A stretch of 64,000 bases of DNA from contig JAJUIK010000007.1 of NCBI GenBank assembly GCA_029267635.1, positions 19,662-83,661 of the forward strand, read 5' to 3'. A program made the position numbers and the translations under genes. This DNA comes from Moraxellaceae bacterium. GTDB taxonomy: Bacteria; Pseudomonadota; Gammaproteobacteria; Pseudomonadales; Moraxellaceae. A model generated the notes under the pieces. That model saw nothing but the letters and a program-made list of their open reading frames with translations, did not search any database and was not told where the DNA came from. Positions 54,246-63,860 of the stretch are shown here, one piece after another. How positions within the stretch are numbered: position 1 is the first letter of the stretch; every line of letters starts with the position of its first letter.

Positions 54246-54452
54246 AGGCAGCTCCAACCTTCTGTTTTTTAAAATCTTAAACTGAAGTGGAGCAGAAAAA
54301 TGTTACAATTTGCACACATCACGGAAGATTTTTGAATGCTTCAACATACTTGAGCATGCTTTCTATACGCTGGTTTTTATTGCTCAACCACTCTTTCAAA
54401 CAGCCGCGGATCACCCTATCATCCTGTCTAAAGACAATCATAGAGAATTCCC

Positions 54453-55154
54453 ATGCGTGTAGATATCTGGTCAGATGTGGTCTGTCCGTTCTGTTATATC
54501 GGCAAAAAACGTCTTGAAGCTGCGGCAGCACAAGCAGGAATCGAACTCGAAGTCCACTGGCACAGTTATGAACTGGATCCGGATGCACCGGAAAAACATG
54601 CGGTAAGCAACACGGAACGTCTGGCGCAAAAATATGGCCGCAGCATTGAAGACATGCAACAAATGCAGCAGCAAATCGCAACGATGGCAGCGGAAGAAGG
54701 CATTGTGTTTAACTGGCAGCAAGCCAACTCGGGCAATACTTTCAATGCCCATCGCATCATTCATCTGGCACAAAGCAAAGGACTGGGTAACCAGGCAGAA
54801 GAAGCCTTTTTCTATACCTATATGACTCAGGGCTTACCAATCGGTGAACGGGAAACCCTGGAAGACGTGGCAGCACGCATCGGTCTGGAAGCAGCTGAAG
54901 TCGAATATGTACTCGATACCGACCTGTTCGCCGATTTTGTCCGTCATGACGAACAGATTGCCCAGGAACAGCTTAAAGTCACTGGCGTGCCGTTTTTTGT
55001 TTTTGAGCAACGTGTGGCATTATCCGGTGCACAACCGCGTGAAGTGTTTATTCAGGTCATGGAAAAAGTACTCCAGGATACCGAAGCGACTCAGCTGCAG
55101 ACCGAACAGGCAGCACTGTGCCAGGATGATGCCTGCGAGATCACTGATAAGTAA
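54453..55154 (+). CDS. DsbA-family (FrnE-like) oxidoreductase
   Basis: 233 aa; RVDIWSDVVCPFCYIGKKRLE (CPFC), NTFNAHRIIHLAQSKG, VTGVPFFVF; extra C-terminal CQDDAC. Confidence 0.88.
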   Translation: MRVDIWSDVVCPFCYIGKKRLEAAAAQAGIELEVHWHSYELDPDAPEKHAVSNTERLAQKYGRSIEDMQQMQQQIATMAAEEGIVFNWQQANSGNTFNAHRIIHLAQSKGLGNQAEEAFFYTYMTQGLPIGERETLEDVAARIGLEAAEVEYVLDTDLFADFVRHDEQIAQEQLKVTGVPFFVFEQRVALSGAQPREVFIQVMEKVLQDTEATQLQTEQAALCQDDACEITDK

Positions 55155-55185
55155 GCTGATTTAGGCTTTCTGTATTGCACTCGCC

Positions 55186-55216
55186 AAAAAAATCCCCGTG
55201 TCATACGGGGATTTTT
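55186..55216. terminator. Rho-independent terminator between convergent genes
   Basis: aaaaaaatccccgtgtcatacggggattttta. Confidence 0.85.
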
Positions 55217-55232
55217 ATATCGAAATAGATGA

Positions 55233-55541
55233 TTATTCAACCAAGAACGTTACTTTTAGATTCACACGATATTCAACAATCTGATTATTCTGAATCACCA
55301 CATTTTGTTCATTAATCCAGGCACCTTGTACGTTATGGATTGTTTCTGTCACTTTGGCAATTCCGCTCTGAATAGCATCTTCAAAACTGCGGTTACTGCT
55401 GGCATTCACTTCAACAACTTTGGCAATAGACACGGCTGATCCCTCTGGTTTTATCATTGTGCCGTCTAATTTAGCGCCAATTGGATGGTAAAACTGCGAA
55501 AGTAAAGAATCGCTAGCAGAAGTGCTACACAACGCTACCAT
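55233..55541 (-). CDS. Dodecin-family protein (start uncertain; internal ATG at 55457 possible)
   Basis: SIAKVVEVNASSNRSFEDAIQSGIAKVTETIHNVQGAWINEQNVVIQNNQIVEYRVNLKVTFLVE matches the dodecin pattern. Confidence 0.78.
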   Translation of the reverse strand: MVALCSTSASDSLLSQFYHPIGAKLDGTMIKPEGSAVSIAKVVEVNASSNRSFEDAIQSGIAKVTETIHNVQGAWINEQNVVIQNNQIVEYRVNLKVTFLVE

Positions 55542-55807
55542 TGGCAGTTAAACAATAATATTTACATGATGCTCTGCTTAAGAAAATTCGTCTAAACATT
55601 CTATTAAGCTCTTTATCTTTCAGCTTTTTCTCTTGGAAAACGGCAAGAAAAAGTTTCCAAACCATCAAAAAGACCTCTTATCTTTACTACAAAAACTGCT
55701 TCAAAATTACTAAAACGCCGCCTAGATTTACAGCCTCACAACAGCACCACTAGCCAATCTCTTTAATATGAAGAAGATTCGATTTTATAAATTAGAGGAC
55801 TTTAATC

Positions 55808-56095
55808 ATGCCAACCATCGAAAACCAACCAAATAACGATACACAAAGCAGCCAGCCATTTACTTCACCTGTTTCTTCGACCAATGCTTTTGATACTTCT
55901 GCCAAGCAAAATGCCAAGAAAATACAGCAGCAACTCAACAATAAAATCTCGCATCTTTCGCCGACCGTGAAAGGCGTGATGATCGGTGCAGTCGCCGGGA
56001 GTGTTCTGCCGGTCTTTGGTACCGTGAGTGGTGCAATTATTGGGGGAATTGCCGGTAAAATTTATCAACGCAAATGCAGAACTGCCCATCATTAA
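55808..56095 (+). CDS. Small glycine-zipper-like hypothetical protein
   Basis: 95 aa; VKGVMIGAVAGSVLPVFGTVSGAIIGGIAGKIYQRK after a polar N-terminal half; RBS-like agagga upstream. Confidence 0.6.
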   Translation: MPTIENQPNNDTQSSQPFTSPVSSTNAFDTSAKQNAKKIQQQLNNKISHLSPTVKGVMIGAVAGSVLPVFGTVSGAIIGGIAGKIYQRKCRTAHH

Positions 56096-56410
56096 GTTTC
56101 ACGGATTATGTTATTTTTGGCTTGTATTGGCCTGACTTTTAAATCCAGCTCTTGCATGGAGGGAGCTGGAAACATTAACTTTTGTCCCATCAATATTCTG
56201 TTTGGTCTAAAAACGCTGTTTGTATCTCATTTCTCCTTTTCCGCTTATGTTGAACAATTGTAAATATTGTTCAGCAGACAAACATTTACCCTAAGCTGCC
56301 GAATTATTGCACAGTTTTTCCAGATGGATCGGTCTAGACTCAAGCAGATTTAGGCTGAGATTGCTTGCAGTCCTCCTAGATTGATCACAATTTAGAACCA
56401 TGGGAAAAAG

Positions 56411-56920
56411 ATGATGAATACAATGAAAACGATTTTATCGGTTGCGGTGATTGCAGTCTCTGGCCACACTTTGGCTGCACCAGGTAAGGCACCGGTTGCT
56501 CCCGCACAAAAAATGATGCACGTTCCTGCACACGCACAGTCTGCCAAAATGTTAGCAACACAAAAAGCAGAAGCAGCAAAACAGCACGGTCAGCAACAAG
56601 CACAGGCTGCACACGCACAAGCTCAACTCAAACAAGAAGCCGCACAGATCAAAGTTGCTGAAGTACAGCAGACACACCTTGGATCTGGCTCAGCTCACGC
56701 TGCGGTAAAAGTAGAAAAAACCATCCCGACAGCTCAAGCAACACCACCGGCGAATGTCCCAGCGGTTGCTGCAGAAATCGCACAACACAAGTCACAAGCG
56801 GAACAGCTCATTCAGCAACAGCCTGAACAAGCAAAGCCAGTCGTTCAACCGCAGGCATCTCAAACGGAAGTGAAAAAAGAGAAAAAAGGCTGGTTTAGCT
56901 GGTTCAAAAAATCTGCGTGA
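56411..56920 (+). CDS. Secreted Ala/Gln-rich low-complexity protein, unknown function
   Basis: Signal peptide MMNTMKTILSVAVIAVSGHTLAA, Q/A/H-rich body, C-terminal KKEKKGWFSWFKKSA. Confidence 0.65.
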   Translation: MMNTMKTILSVAVIAVSGHTLAAPGKAPVAPAQKMMHVPAHAQSAKMLATQKAEAAKQHGQQQAQAAHAQAQLKQEAAQIKVAEVQQTHLGSGSAHAAVKVEKTIPTAQATPPANVPAVAAEIAQHKSQAEQLIQQQPEQAKPVVQPQASQTEVKKEKKGWFSWFKKSA

Positions 56921-56929
56921 TTTTAACTT

Positions 56930-56960
56930 CCAAGAAGATCTGATTTTATAGGTCTTCTTG
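56930..56960 (+). terminator. Hairpin downstream of the Ala/Gln-rich ORF (weak terminator candidate)
   Basis: aagaagatctgattttataggtcttctt inverted repeat; no strong T-tract. Confidence 0.4.
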
Positions 56961-57429
56961 AGATTCTTATTAGTTGAAATTAGAGTCACTTGACAAAATT
57001 ACAGAGCAAAAAAATAATCTACTCCTTAAACAAGATATAATTTCTAAATTATAAGCAATTGTTATTTAATGCCATTATTTTTTTAAATTTAACTTAATTT
57101 TATCTTGTAATTTTTTACCAGTTATTTATTGTTATTTTTTGTGAATAAACCCTGTGTTAGTTTCAAATCGAATATCATTCTGTTCAATTCAATATTGATC
57201 ACCCCTGATAGTTTCTAGCTTCATTGCAAGATTACTTTAAACCTTCCGGTTTAAAATAATCATTCCAACAGAGCCTTTTCCATCTACGATACGACTTCCA
57301 CTCTTCTATCATTTTCATCGAATTGATAAAAACCCTGGAAAATCCACTGGTATATTTTGCCAATTATCCCTTCTTATAAAAATCAACACAGTTCACAAAA
57401 ACACCTTAAAAAGTTAACCAACCAACAGG

Positions 57430-57530
57430 ACGATCAATCATTGTTGATCTAAGCACGAGATGGGAATGGCACGTCTTGCTCATGTAATCGAAAGGCAAAA
57501 CCTTATAATCAAGGATTGAACGATCAATCA
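57430..57530. promoter_or_regulatory. Paired inverted-repeat sites upstream of an orphan three-gene cassette
   Basis: GATCAATCATTGTTGATC (57432..57449) and GATTGAACGATCAATC (57514..57529); shared ACGATCAATCA at 57430 and 57520, exactly 90 bp apart. Confidence 0.4.
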
Positions 57531-57547
57531 AATGAAGGGCTGAGCGA

Positions 57548-57727
57548 ATGCAACAACTTCAAGCGGTGATTCAAGGCCAGCTTCCTCCCCAACAGGTCGA
57601 TTTACAGCATTTGCTTCATCTTGCCGAGCAACATACTCAACCGGCTTCGAGTGAATACAAGTTACTTGAATTAGCAATCAATATTGTTCTGGCCAGTTAT
57701 TTAGACCAAGCCTTAGAACACCTATAA
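57548..57727 (+). CDS. Small ORF (59 aa), hypothetical; below the ORF-track length cutoff
   Basis: ATG at 57548, TAA at 57725..57727: MQQLQAVIQGQLPPQQVDLQHLLHLAEQHTQPASSEYKLLELAINIVLASYLDQALEHL; 13 bp before the next ORF. Confidence 0.55.
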   Translation: MQQLQAVIQGQLPPQQVDLQHLLHLAEQHTQPASSEYKLLELAINIVLASYLDQALEHL

Positions 57728-57740
57728 GTAAGAGACAGGT

Positions 57741-59117
57741 ATGAATCTGGTTGAAAAATCAAAACTAATTCAGGAAATACAACAACTTATATCTAAGTTA
57801 CAGCAACCTTCATTGACTTTATTTGAACGTGCCAAGAGCCACCAGCGCCTTAAAGATATTTTTCAGTCTTGTGATGACGCCATTTTTCAAAAACAGCTTG
57901 GAGCATTTAAAGAGCGCTTGTACCCAAGTCAAGCCCTGCAGGAACGTTTACTCAACAGCCACTATCAGTTCAGTTTTTGCGGTCTGTTTGAAGCTCACGA
58001 TGATTTACAGCAACAATTAAAAAATGCAACGGATACACGTTGGGGTTTAACCCATCAGAAGGCGTATGGCTGGGAGATCGGACTCAACAGTCCGGATCAG
58101 GAAAACCCGATTTATTATCCCGCGCAGTCTTTAGAACAGTGTTTTCATTGGCTACAACAATGTCAACAAGATGGTTTATTAAAAAGCGATGATCAGTTGC
58201 AGCCGGTTGTTCCTGTCTTGACTACCCTGCAGCCTTCCACACAACAGCGATCACAATCCACCACCAGACTAACGCCTGCATCTATTTCACCAAGTGCAAA
58301 AGTAACTGATCAAGACGCTTCCTCAACAGCGACTGTTACAAAGTCTTATCCGGCTGACCCAACGCATAAAAAAACCATTTTTGAACCAATTTCAACCGAG
58401 TTGCAGCTGGAAGAACTACACTGCCGCGTCAATCCGCTGAAAAAGAAGTCAGCCCAGCAGGAAAACCTGTATCAGCTCGTCATTCAACAACAAGAACATG
58501 CTGCATTTTTAAATCTGTATAGCTGTAACCCGCGTCCAGAAAAAATCATCAATCGCCCGGTTTACCTTGCTGAACAGATCGACAAACGCGGCTGTTTTAT
58601 TCGGTATATTGCCGTGCTGGGGGCAGAAAACCAGATGCAGGCCATGCGTCTGCTGATGCAGATTGCAGGCATGCATCAACAGGAACTTGCTGCGATTAAA
58701 GCGTGTGAATGGGCTGAGTTTAAATCTCACTGTGACCATTTAGAAAGCCTGTACCAAGTCTACAGCGCACAAGAAAAAACTTTATGGCAAAAAGCACAAT
58801 ATCAGGCTTTTGTTCCTGTTAGTCTGCTGCATACGCATAAATTTATTGCCTTTGAAGAAACGCCCGCAACTTACAGTACACCGCTGATTTTGCTCAAAGA
58901 ACGGCAGAAAATTCGCGTGGTTCACGGCAAGTCACGTTTACAGCTCTCTGCCGATGAATCCGTGTATCCCTCTCTGTTACTGGACCGTCAGGATGCGGTG
59001 ACCTGGCAAGTCATCCAGCAAACCCTGCAACAGTTAACACCACCCATCGAAGCCCAGCAGCTGTATCAAGCCATCCTACAGAATTTAAAGGCATCCGATA
59101 CTACAAAAATTGCTTAA
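57741..59117 (+). CDS. Hypothetical protein (458 aa), unknown function
   Basis: Long ORF with RBS-like agagacaggt before ATG; no clear family motif. C-terminal LILLKERQKIRVVHGKSRLQL...YPSLLLDRQDAVTW. Confidence 0.75.
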   Translation: MNLVEKSKLIQEIQQLISKLQQPSLTLFERAKSHQRLKDIFQSCDDAIFQKQLGAFKERLYPSQALQERLLNSHYQFSFCGLFEAHDDLQQQLKNATDTRWGLTHQKAYGWEIGLNSPDQENPIYYPAQSLEQCFHWLQQCQQDGLLKSDDQLQPVVPVLTTLQPSTQQRSQSTTRLTPASISPSAKVTDQDASSTATVTKSYPADPTHKKTIFEPISTELQLEELHCRVNPLKKKSAQQENLYQLVIQQQEHAAFLNLYSCNPRPEKIINRPVYLAEQIDKRGCFIRYIAVLGAENQMQAMRLLMQIAGMHQQELAAIKACEWAEFKSHCDHLESLYQVYSAQEKTLWQKAQYQAFVPVSLLHTHKFIAFEETPATYSTPLILLKERQKIRVVHGKSRLQLSADESVYPSLLLDRQDAVTWQVIQQTLQQLTPPIEAQQLYQAILQNLKASDTTKIA

Positions 59118-59196
59118 TTTTTGTAGTTGGCTCTTGATTTAATGTAATAAATCAACAACAGTTGAATAGAACAATATTGATAATAAAGAATGAACA

Positions 59197-60330
59197 ATGA
59201 TTAGAGCCAAAAGATTATTTGTGCCGCAAGGGATTCTATGTGCACTACTCGGCCTATCGAGCGCTTCTGTTTGGGCGGAAGAAGCACAATTCTCTGCATC
59301 GGTTATCACCACGACTACAATCAAGGCAACGGAACCTGCTAAAAGCGATCACCTGCTCGACCAGATCCCCCGCTGGATTGATGCCACCCCCACGATTTTT
59401 CCACCACAATCAGCACATCATATTGTGCCTCCCACCCAAGAAACGGAAAACCTGACCTGGGTCGACCAAAAACAGCAACAGATGCGCCAATGGGCCGATA
59501 AAACCTCCAATAAAATTGACAACTGGTTTGGTGAGGCCGATCCCAATCAACCCGGCTCAGCCACGCTACGGGTGATTATAGACAATCGCTGGACCAAACA
59601 TGATGACTATGAAATCAAACCGCGTATTCGCGGCAAGATTAAACTCCCTACCTTAGAACGCCAACTGAGCCTGGTTTTTGGTGATGACTCGCTGGATAAC
59701 GAACTGAGTAACAACGTGGCGATTACCAATGAAAATCCCGGTCCAGGCACAGATAAGATTATTAATGAAAAACGCAGTCGTGAAGAGAACAGTTCCTTTG
59801 CCTTGCGCTGGTCAGAGATTTCATCACGTCTGCCTTTTGCAACCGATCTCGATTTGGGTTTACGCTCCGGTGACGATCTGTATATCCGTTTAAAAGCCTC
59901 GCGGGAATGGCCACTCCGCAATGATTTTACGTTTTATGCCGAACAGATTTATCGCTATGGCCTAGACAGTGAAAATTATGCGCGAACCAACCTTGAACTG
60001 ACCCATGCCCATCCAGACAAACCACTACTGTCGAACCAGTTTGCGTTAATCTATGCCGATGAGCAGGAAGATGATCTGACCTGGGATAACCGCACTTTCC
60101 GGCAGCACCAGTTTTTCGCTGGCAACACCTTTAACTATGGCCTTTATACCGGCGGCTTTTACAACGATAGTGACTTGCGTTTAAACAGTTGGGGACCCTT
60201 TGTGTCTTGGCGTCAGCCTTTATGGCGTGAATGGTTTTTCGTGCAGGGAGATCTGAATTATTTTAATGACCATCGCGAAGACCGCAGTCATTATGCCCGT
60301 GCCCTACTACGTCTTGAAGCCTTATTTTAA
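59197..60330 (+). CDS. Predicted exported/outer-membrane beta-rich protein, unknown function
   Basis: 377 aa; signal peptide MIRAKRLFVPQGILCALLGLSSASVWA; alternating aromatic beta-strand-like C-terminal half ending in ...LEALF. Confidence 0.7.
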   Translation: MIRAKRLFVPQGILCALLGLSSASVWAEEAQFSASVITTTTIKATEPAKSDHLLDQIPRWIDATPTIFPPQSAHHIVPPTQETENLTWVDQKQQQMRQWADKTSNKIDNWFGEADPNQPGSATLRVIIDNRWTKHDDYEIKPRIRGKIKLPTLERQLSLVFGDDSLDNELSNNVAITNENPGPGTDKIINEKRSREENSSFALRWSEISSRLPFATDLDLGLRSGDDLYIRLKASREWPLRNDFTFYAEQIYRYGLDSENYARTNLELTHAHPDKPLLSNQFALIYADEQEDDLTWDNRTFRQHQFFAGNTFNYGLYTGGFYNDSDLRLNSWGPFVSWRQPLWREWFFVQGDLNYFNDHREDRSHYARALLRLEALF

Positions 60331-60337
60331 AGCTTAT

Positions 60338-60366
60338 AAAAAACCCTGAATATTCAGGGTTTTTTC
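60338..60366. terminator. Bidirectional terminator between the OMP-like gene and htpG
   Basis: aaaaaccctgaatattcagggtttttt. Confidence 0.88.
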
Positions 60367-60378
60367 TTCACCAGCCAA

Positions 60379-62322
60379 TTATTTTAATAATAGGCTATTA
60401 ATACGCTTCACATAAGCAGCAGGATCTTCCGGCAAGCCACCTTCAGCAATCACGGCCTGATCAAAAATCACGTTAGCCAAATCATCAAACTGTGCTGAGC
60501 CTTCCAGTTTTTTCACCAATGGATGCTCCGGATTGATTTCCAGAATCGGTTTCATTTCTGGTACTTCCTGACCGGCTTGTTTCAGCATACGGATCAATTG
60601 TGGGGACAATTCACCTTCACCTGTTACCAAGCAAGCTGGAGAATCCACCAAACGTGTAGTGACACGGACTTGCTTGGTTTTGTCTTTTAACGATGCTGTC
60701 AGCTGATCCACCACTGACTTGAACTGCTCTGCCGCTTGCTCAAGGGCTTTTTTCTCTTCGGCATCTTGCAGATCACCGAGATCAACCGCACCTTTGGACA
60801 CGTTTTGCATTGGTGTACCGTCAAACTCGTGCACGAAGTTCATTGCCCATTCATCCACGCGATCTGCCATCAACAAGACTTCAATGCCTTTTTTCTTGAA
60901 GAGTTCCAGTTGTGGCGAGTTTTTGGCTGCAGCGAGGCTTTCCGCAGTCACATAATAAATCGCTTTCTGGCCCTCTTTCATACGTGCCTTATAATCTGCC
61001 AATGAAGTGCTGATCTCTTCATTCGTAGAGGTCGCAAAACGCAGCAGTTTTAAGATACGCTCACGGTTACTGAAATCTTCCCCTAAACCTTCTTTCAGCA
61101 CAGCACCAAATTCAGCATAGAATTGCTTGAATTTTTGCTGATCTTTTTCATCGTCCGATTTCGCTAGACTATCTAGCATAGTCAAGATACGACGGGTGTT
61201 GCCTTCACGGATGGTTTTGACATCACGGCTTTCTTGCAATAATTCACGACTGACGTTGAGTGGCAGATCCGCACTGTCGACCACACCCTGCACAAAGCGC
61301 AGATAATTCGGTATCAAGTTATCCGCATCGTCCATAATGAACACGCGTTTTACATACAGTTTGATGCCCGCCTTGGCTTCGCGGGTAAAAATGTCATGTG
61401 GGGCTTTCGCCGGAATATACAGCAACTGGGTATATTCTGTGCTACCTTCTACGCGGTTATGTGTCCAGGCCAATGGCGCTTCAAAAGCATGGCTCAGATT
61501 TTTATAGAACTCGGTATATTGTTCTTCACTAATCTCGTTTTTATTTCGCGTCCACAACGCACTGGCTGAGTTAATGGTTTCCCATTCATCAGTTTGCACC
61601 ATTTTGCCGCCTTTCGGTTCTTCACCTTCAGCGACTTCTTCTTCCTGCCAGACTTCTTTTTGCAGCTGGATTGGCAGGCTAATATGGTCGGAATACTTGT
61701 TGATGATCTGTTTGACTTTCCACGCTTCTAGGTACTCTAAGGCATCTTCACGTAAATGCAGGATAATATCGGTCCCACGCGCGGCTTTGCTGATCTGCTG
61801 AACCTCAAATTCACCGGTACCACCGCTAATCCAGCGCACGCCTTCATCAGCCGACAAACCGGCACGACGTGACTCTACCGTGATCTTGTCCGCAACAATA
61901 AATCCCGAATAAAAACCGACCCCAAACTGGCCGATCAATTGTGCATCGGCTTTTTGATCACCGGTTAATTTCGACATGAAGTCTTTGGTTCCCGATTTGG
62001 CAATGGTGCCCAAATGCTCGATCGCTTCCTGCTGGCTCAAACCAATGCCATTATCGGAAATTGTCAAGGTTTTATGTTCTTTATCCAAAGTAATCCGCAC
62101 CTGCAAATCCGGATCATTTTCATAATATTCTGGATGATTGATGCCCTCAAAACGCAATTTGTCGCAGGCATCTGAAGCATTCGATACCAACTCACGCAGA
62201 AAGATTTCAGGATGAGAATAAAGAGAATGGGTAACCAGATGTAACAACTGTGCGACTTCAGCCTGGAAACTATAATTTTGTGCAGTAGTCTGCTCGCTCA
62301 TTGATCTCTCCTTTATATTCAC
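60379..62322 (-). CDS. htpG: Molecular chaperone HtpG (Hsp90)
   Basis: 647 aa; [63 protein letters not shown]. Likely start at [16 protein letters not shown] (62304). Confidence 0.97.
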   Translation of the reverse strand: MNIKERSMSEQTTAQNYSFQAEVAQLLHLVTHSLYSHPEIFLRELVSNASDACDKLRFEGINHPEYYENDPDLQVRITLDKEHKTLTISDNGIGLSQQEAIEHLGTIAKSGTKDFMSKLTGDQKADAQLIGQFGVGFYSGFIVADKITVESRRAGLSADEGVRWISGGTGEFEVQQISKAARGTDIILHLREDALEYLEAWKVKQIINKYSDHISLPIQLQKEVWQEEEVAEGEEPKGGKMVQTDEWETINSASALWTRNKNEISEEQYTEFYKNLSHAFEAPLAWTHNRVEGSTEYTQLLYIPAKAPHDIFTREAKAGIKLYVKRVFIMDDADNLIPNYLRFVQGVVDSADLPLNVSRELLQESRDVKTIREGNTRRILTMLDSLAKSDDEKDQQKFKQFYAEFGAVLKEGLGEDFSNRERILKLLRFATSTNEEISTSLADYKARMKEGQKAIYYVTAESLAAAKNSPQLELFKKKGIEVLLMADRVDEWAMNFVHEFDGTPMQNVSKGAVDLGDLQDAEEKKALEQAAEQFKSVVDQLTASLKDKTKQVRVTTRLVDSPACLVTGEGELSPQLIRMLKQAGQEVPEMKPILEINPEHPLVKKLEGSAQFDDLANVIFDQAVIAEGGLPEDPAAYVKRINSLLLK

Positions 62323-62414
62323 AAGGCAATGTTTTTATTGAATGCTTTATGAAATGGAGGATCGGTTTAATTTTTCAATCCTAGAAAATAAATTTTTTAT
62401 CGGTCATCTTGCAT

Positions 62415-62762
62415 TTAAAATGGACCCTGTTGATAAATGCGATTCATATGTGCATCTAGTATTTTCTGACGCATTTGATACTGATGCTGTAAACAGCGAA
62501 CCGACTCCTGGCATTGATTACGCAAGCGTAACCATTTCACCTGTTGTTGCTGAATAATGTCGCGATTCCCCATTGGAACCAGACGGAGCAAGATGTGATA
62601 GGTCGTTGCCATTCGCACATCTGCATCATTCAAACTACGATGTGCACAAATTTTCAATTCCGTTTTCGTCTTGGCCAATTCACAGGGAAAACTAGCCGCC
62701 TGTAGCGGAGTGAAAATAGCCACACTATTCATCAGCAATATATAGATTATCCATTTGAACAT
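62415..62762 (-). CDS. Exported LprI/DUF1311-like small protein
   Basis: MFKWIIYILLMNSVAIFTPLQAASFPCELAKTKTELKICAHRSLNDADVRMATTYH...QQQQVKWLRLRNQCQESVRCLQHQYQMRQKIL; conserved Cys spacing of the LprI fold. Confidence 0.7.
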   Translation of the reverse strand: MFKWIIYILLMNSVAIFTPLQAASFPCELAKTKTELKICAHRSLNDADVRMATTYHILLRLVPMGNRDIIQQQQVKWLRLRNQCQESVRCLQHQYQMRQKILDAHMNRIYQQGPF

Positions 62763-62884
62763 TTTTATCTCTCCATTTTTTATTCTTTGATTGAGTCTAA
62801 AAAGCACGTCTCGCGACAACAATAGAACTCTTCATCTACTTTGGTGAAAAAATGTAGTTTATTTTTTACTTCATTCCATGCAAT

Positions 62885-62911
62885 AAAAAAGCCCCATTGT
62901 TTTAATGGGGC
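62885..62911 (-). terminator. Rho-independent terminator after ompW
   Basis: Minus strand GGCCCCATTAAAACAATGGGGCTTTTTT. Confidence 0.85.
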
Positions 62912-62950
62912 CGCGCAACTTTTTTTATATTATTTTGATGCTTTTTATTA

Positions 62951-63556
62951 TTAGAATTTGTAGCTATAACCAATAGTGTAAACAATCGGATCGATATCTA
63001 AATCGAATTTCTCTTTACCTACTGCTGCTGCTGTTGCAGCATCCAAGGTTACTTCAGGACTTAAATCCGCATAACGAACGTCAGCAAAGACTCCCCAGTT
63101 TTTCGCATCAGCAGGTTGGAAATTAAAACCGATTTGAGCAGCTAAACCAAAGTCTTCTTTCACATCTTTGGCTACACCTTCTTCATCCCATGCAATAAAT
63201 GCGGTACCGCCCACACCAATATATGGCGTAAAACGAGTTGAGTTTTTAAAATGATATTTTGCAGTAAGCGTTGGAGGTAGTTGTTTAATTTTAGCTACTT
63301 TATCACCATTCAATAAGACATCATGGCCGACAGGTGCAGCTAACAACAATTCTGCAGAAAATGGTGTATTACCAAAAAAGTATTCTACTGATGGTGTAAA
63401 AGCAAGTTCATCATCGGCTTCGACTATAGCCCCTGGAACTAAAGTTGTATCAGCTGTAGGTGCAATCGCACTCGCACCCACTTTCACTTGCCAGCCACCG
63501 GCAAAAGTTGCAGAAGACATACCCAATAAAGTAATAATTGCAGCTTGTTTTAACAT
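62951..63556 (-). CDS. OmpW-family outer membrane protein
   Basis: 201 aa; signal peptide, GWQVKVGASAIAPT, PPTLTAKYHFKNSTRFTPYIGVGGTAF, C-terminal GYSYKF. Confidence 0.9.
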   Translation of the reverse strand: MLKQAAIITLLGMSSATFAGGWQVKVGASAIAPTADTTLVPGAIVEADDELAFTPSVEYFFGNTPFSAELLLAAPVGHDVLLNGDKVAKIKQLPPTLTAKYHFKNSTRFTPYIGVGGTAFIAWDEEGVAKDVKEDFGLAAQIGFNFQPADAKNWGVFADVRYADLSPEVTLDAATAAAVGKEKFDLDIDPIVYTIGYSYKF

Positions 63557-63860
63557 AATAAATCACCCCTTTAATTCATATTTTTATAATAAACATGGGT
63601 TTTAATATTACGCAATATCCATTACTCATATATTTATCAATTTATTTTTAATACATTGTTTTTAAATGCAATTTATTTTAAATTGACCGCACAGGTTGGT
63701 TTTAAATACCAAGCAAGTTAATCAAGATAATTTATTATTATTCCGACCTTTTTAATATAATTTATTTTAAATACATCTTTTAAAATGAACTGCATTATTG
63801 AATAAAAATTCATCTAATCAAGGTAAGAATCAGCAAAAATTAAAAAATTTTCGAGTCGCT

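Noticed and set aside
57741-59117. Assigning the 458-aa protein a ParB/sulfiredoxin-like domain from KIRVVHGKSRLQL
   Set aside because: Only a short local resemblance; the surrounding sequence does not show the expected ParB motifs, so left as unknown.
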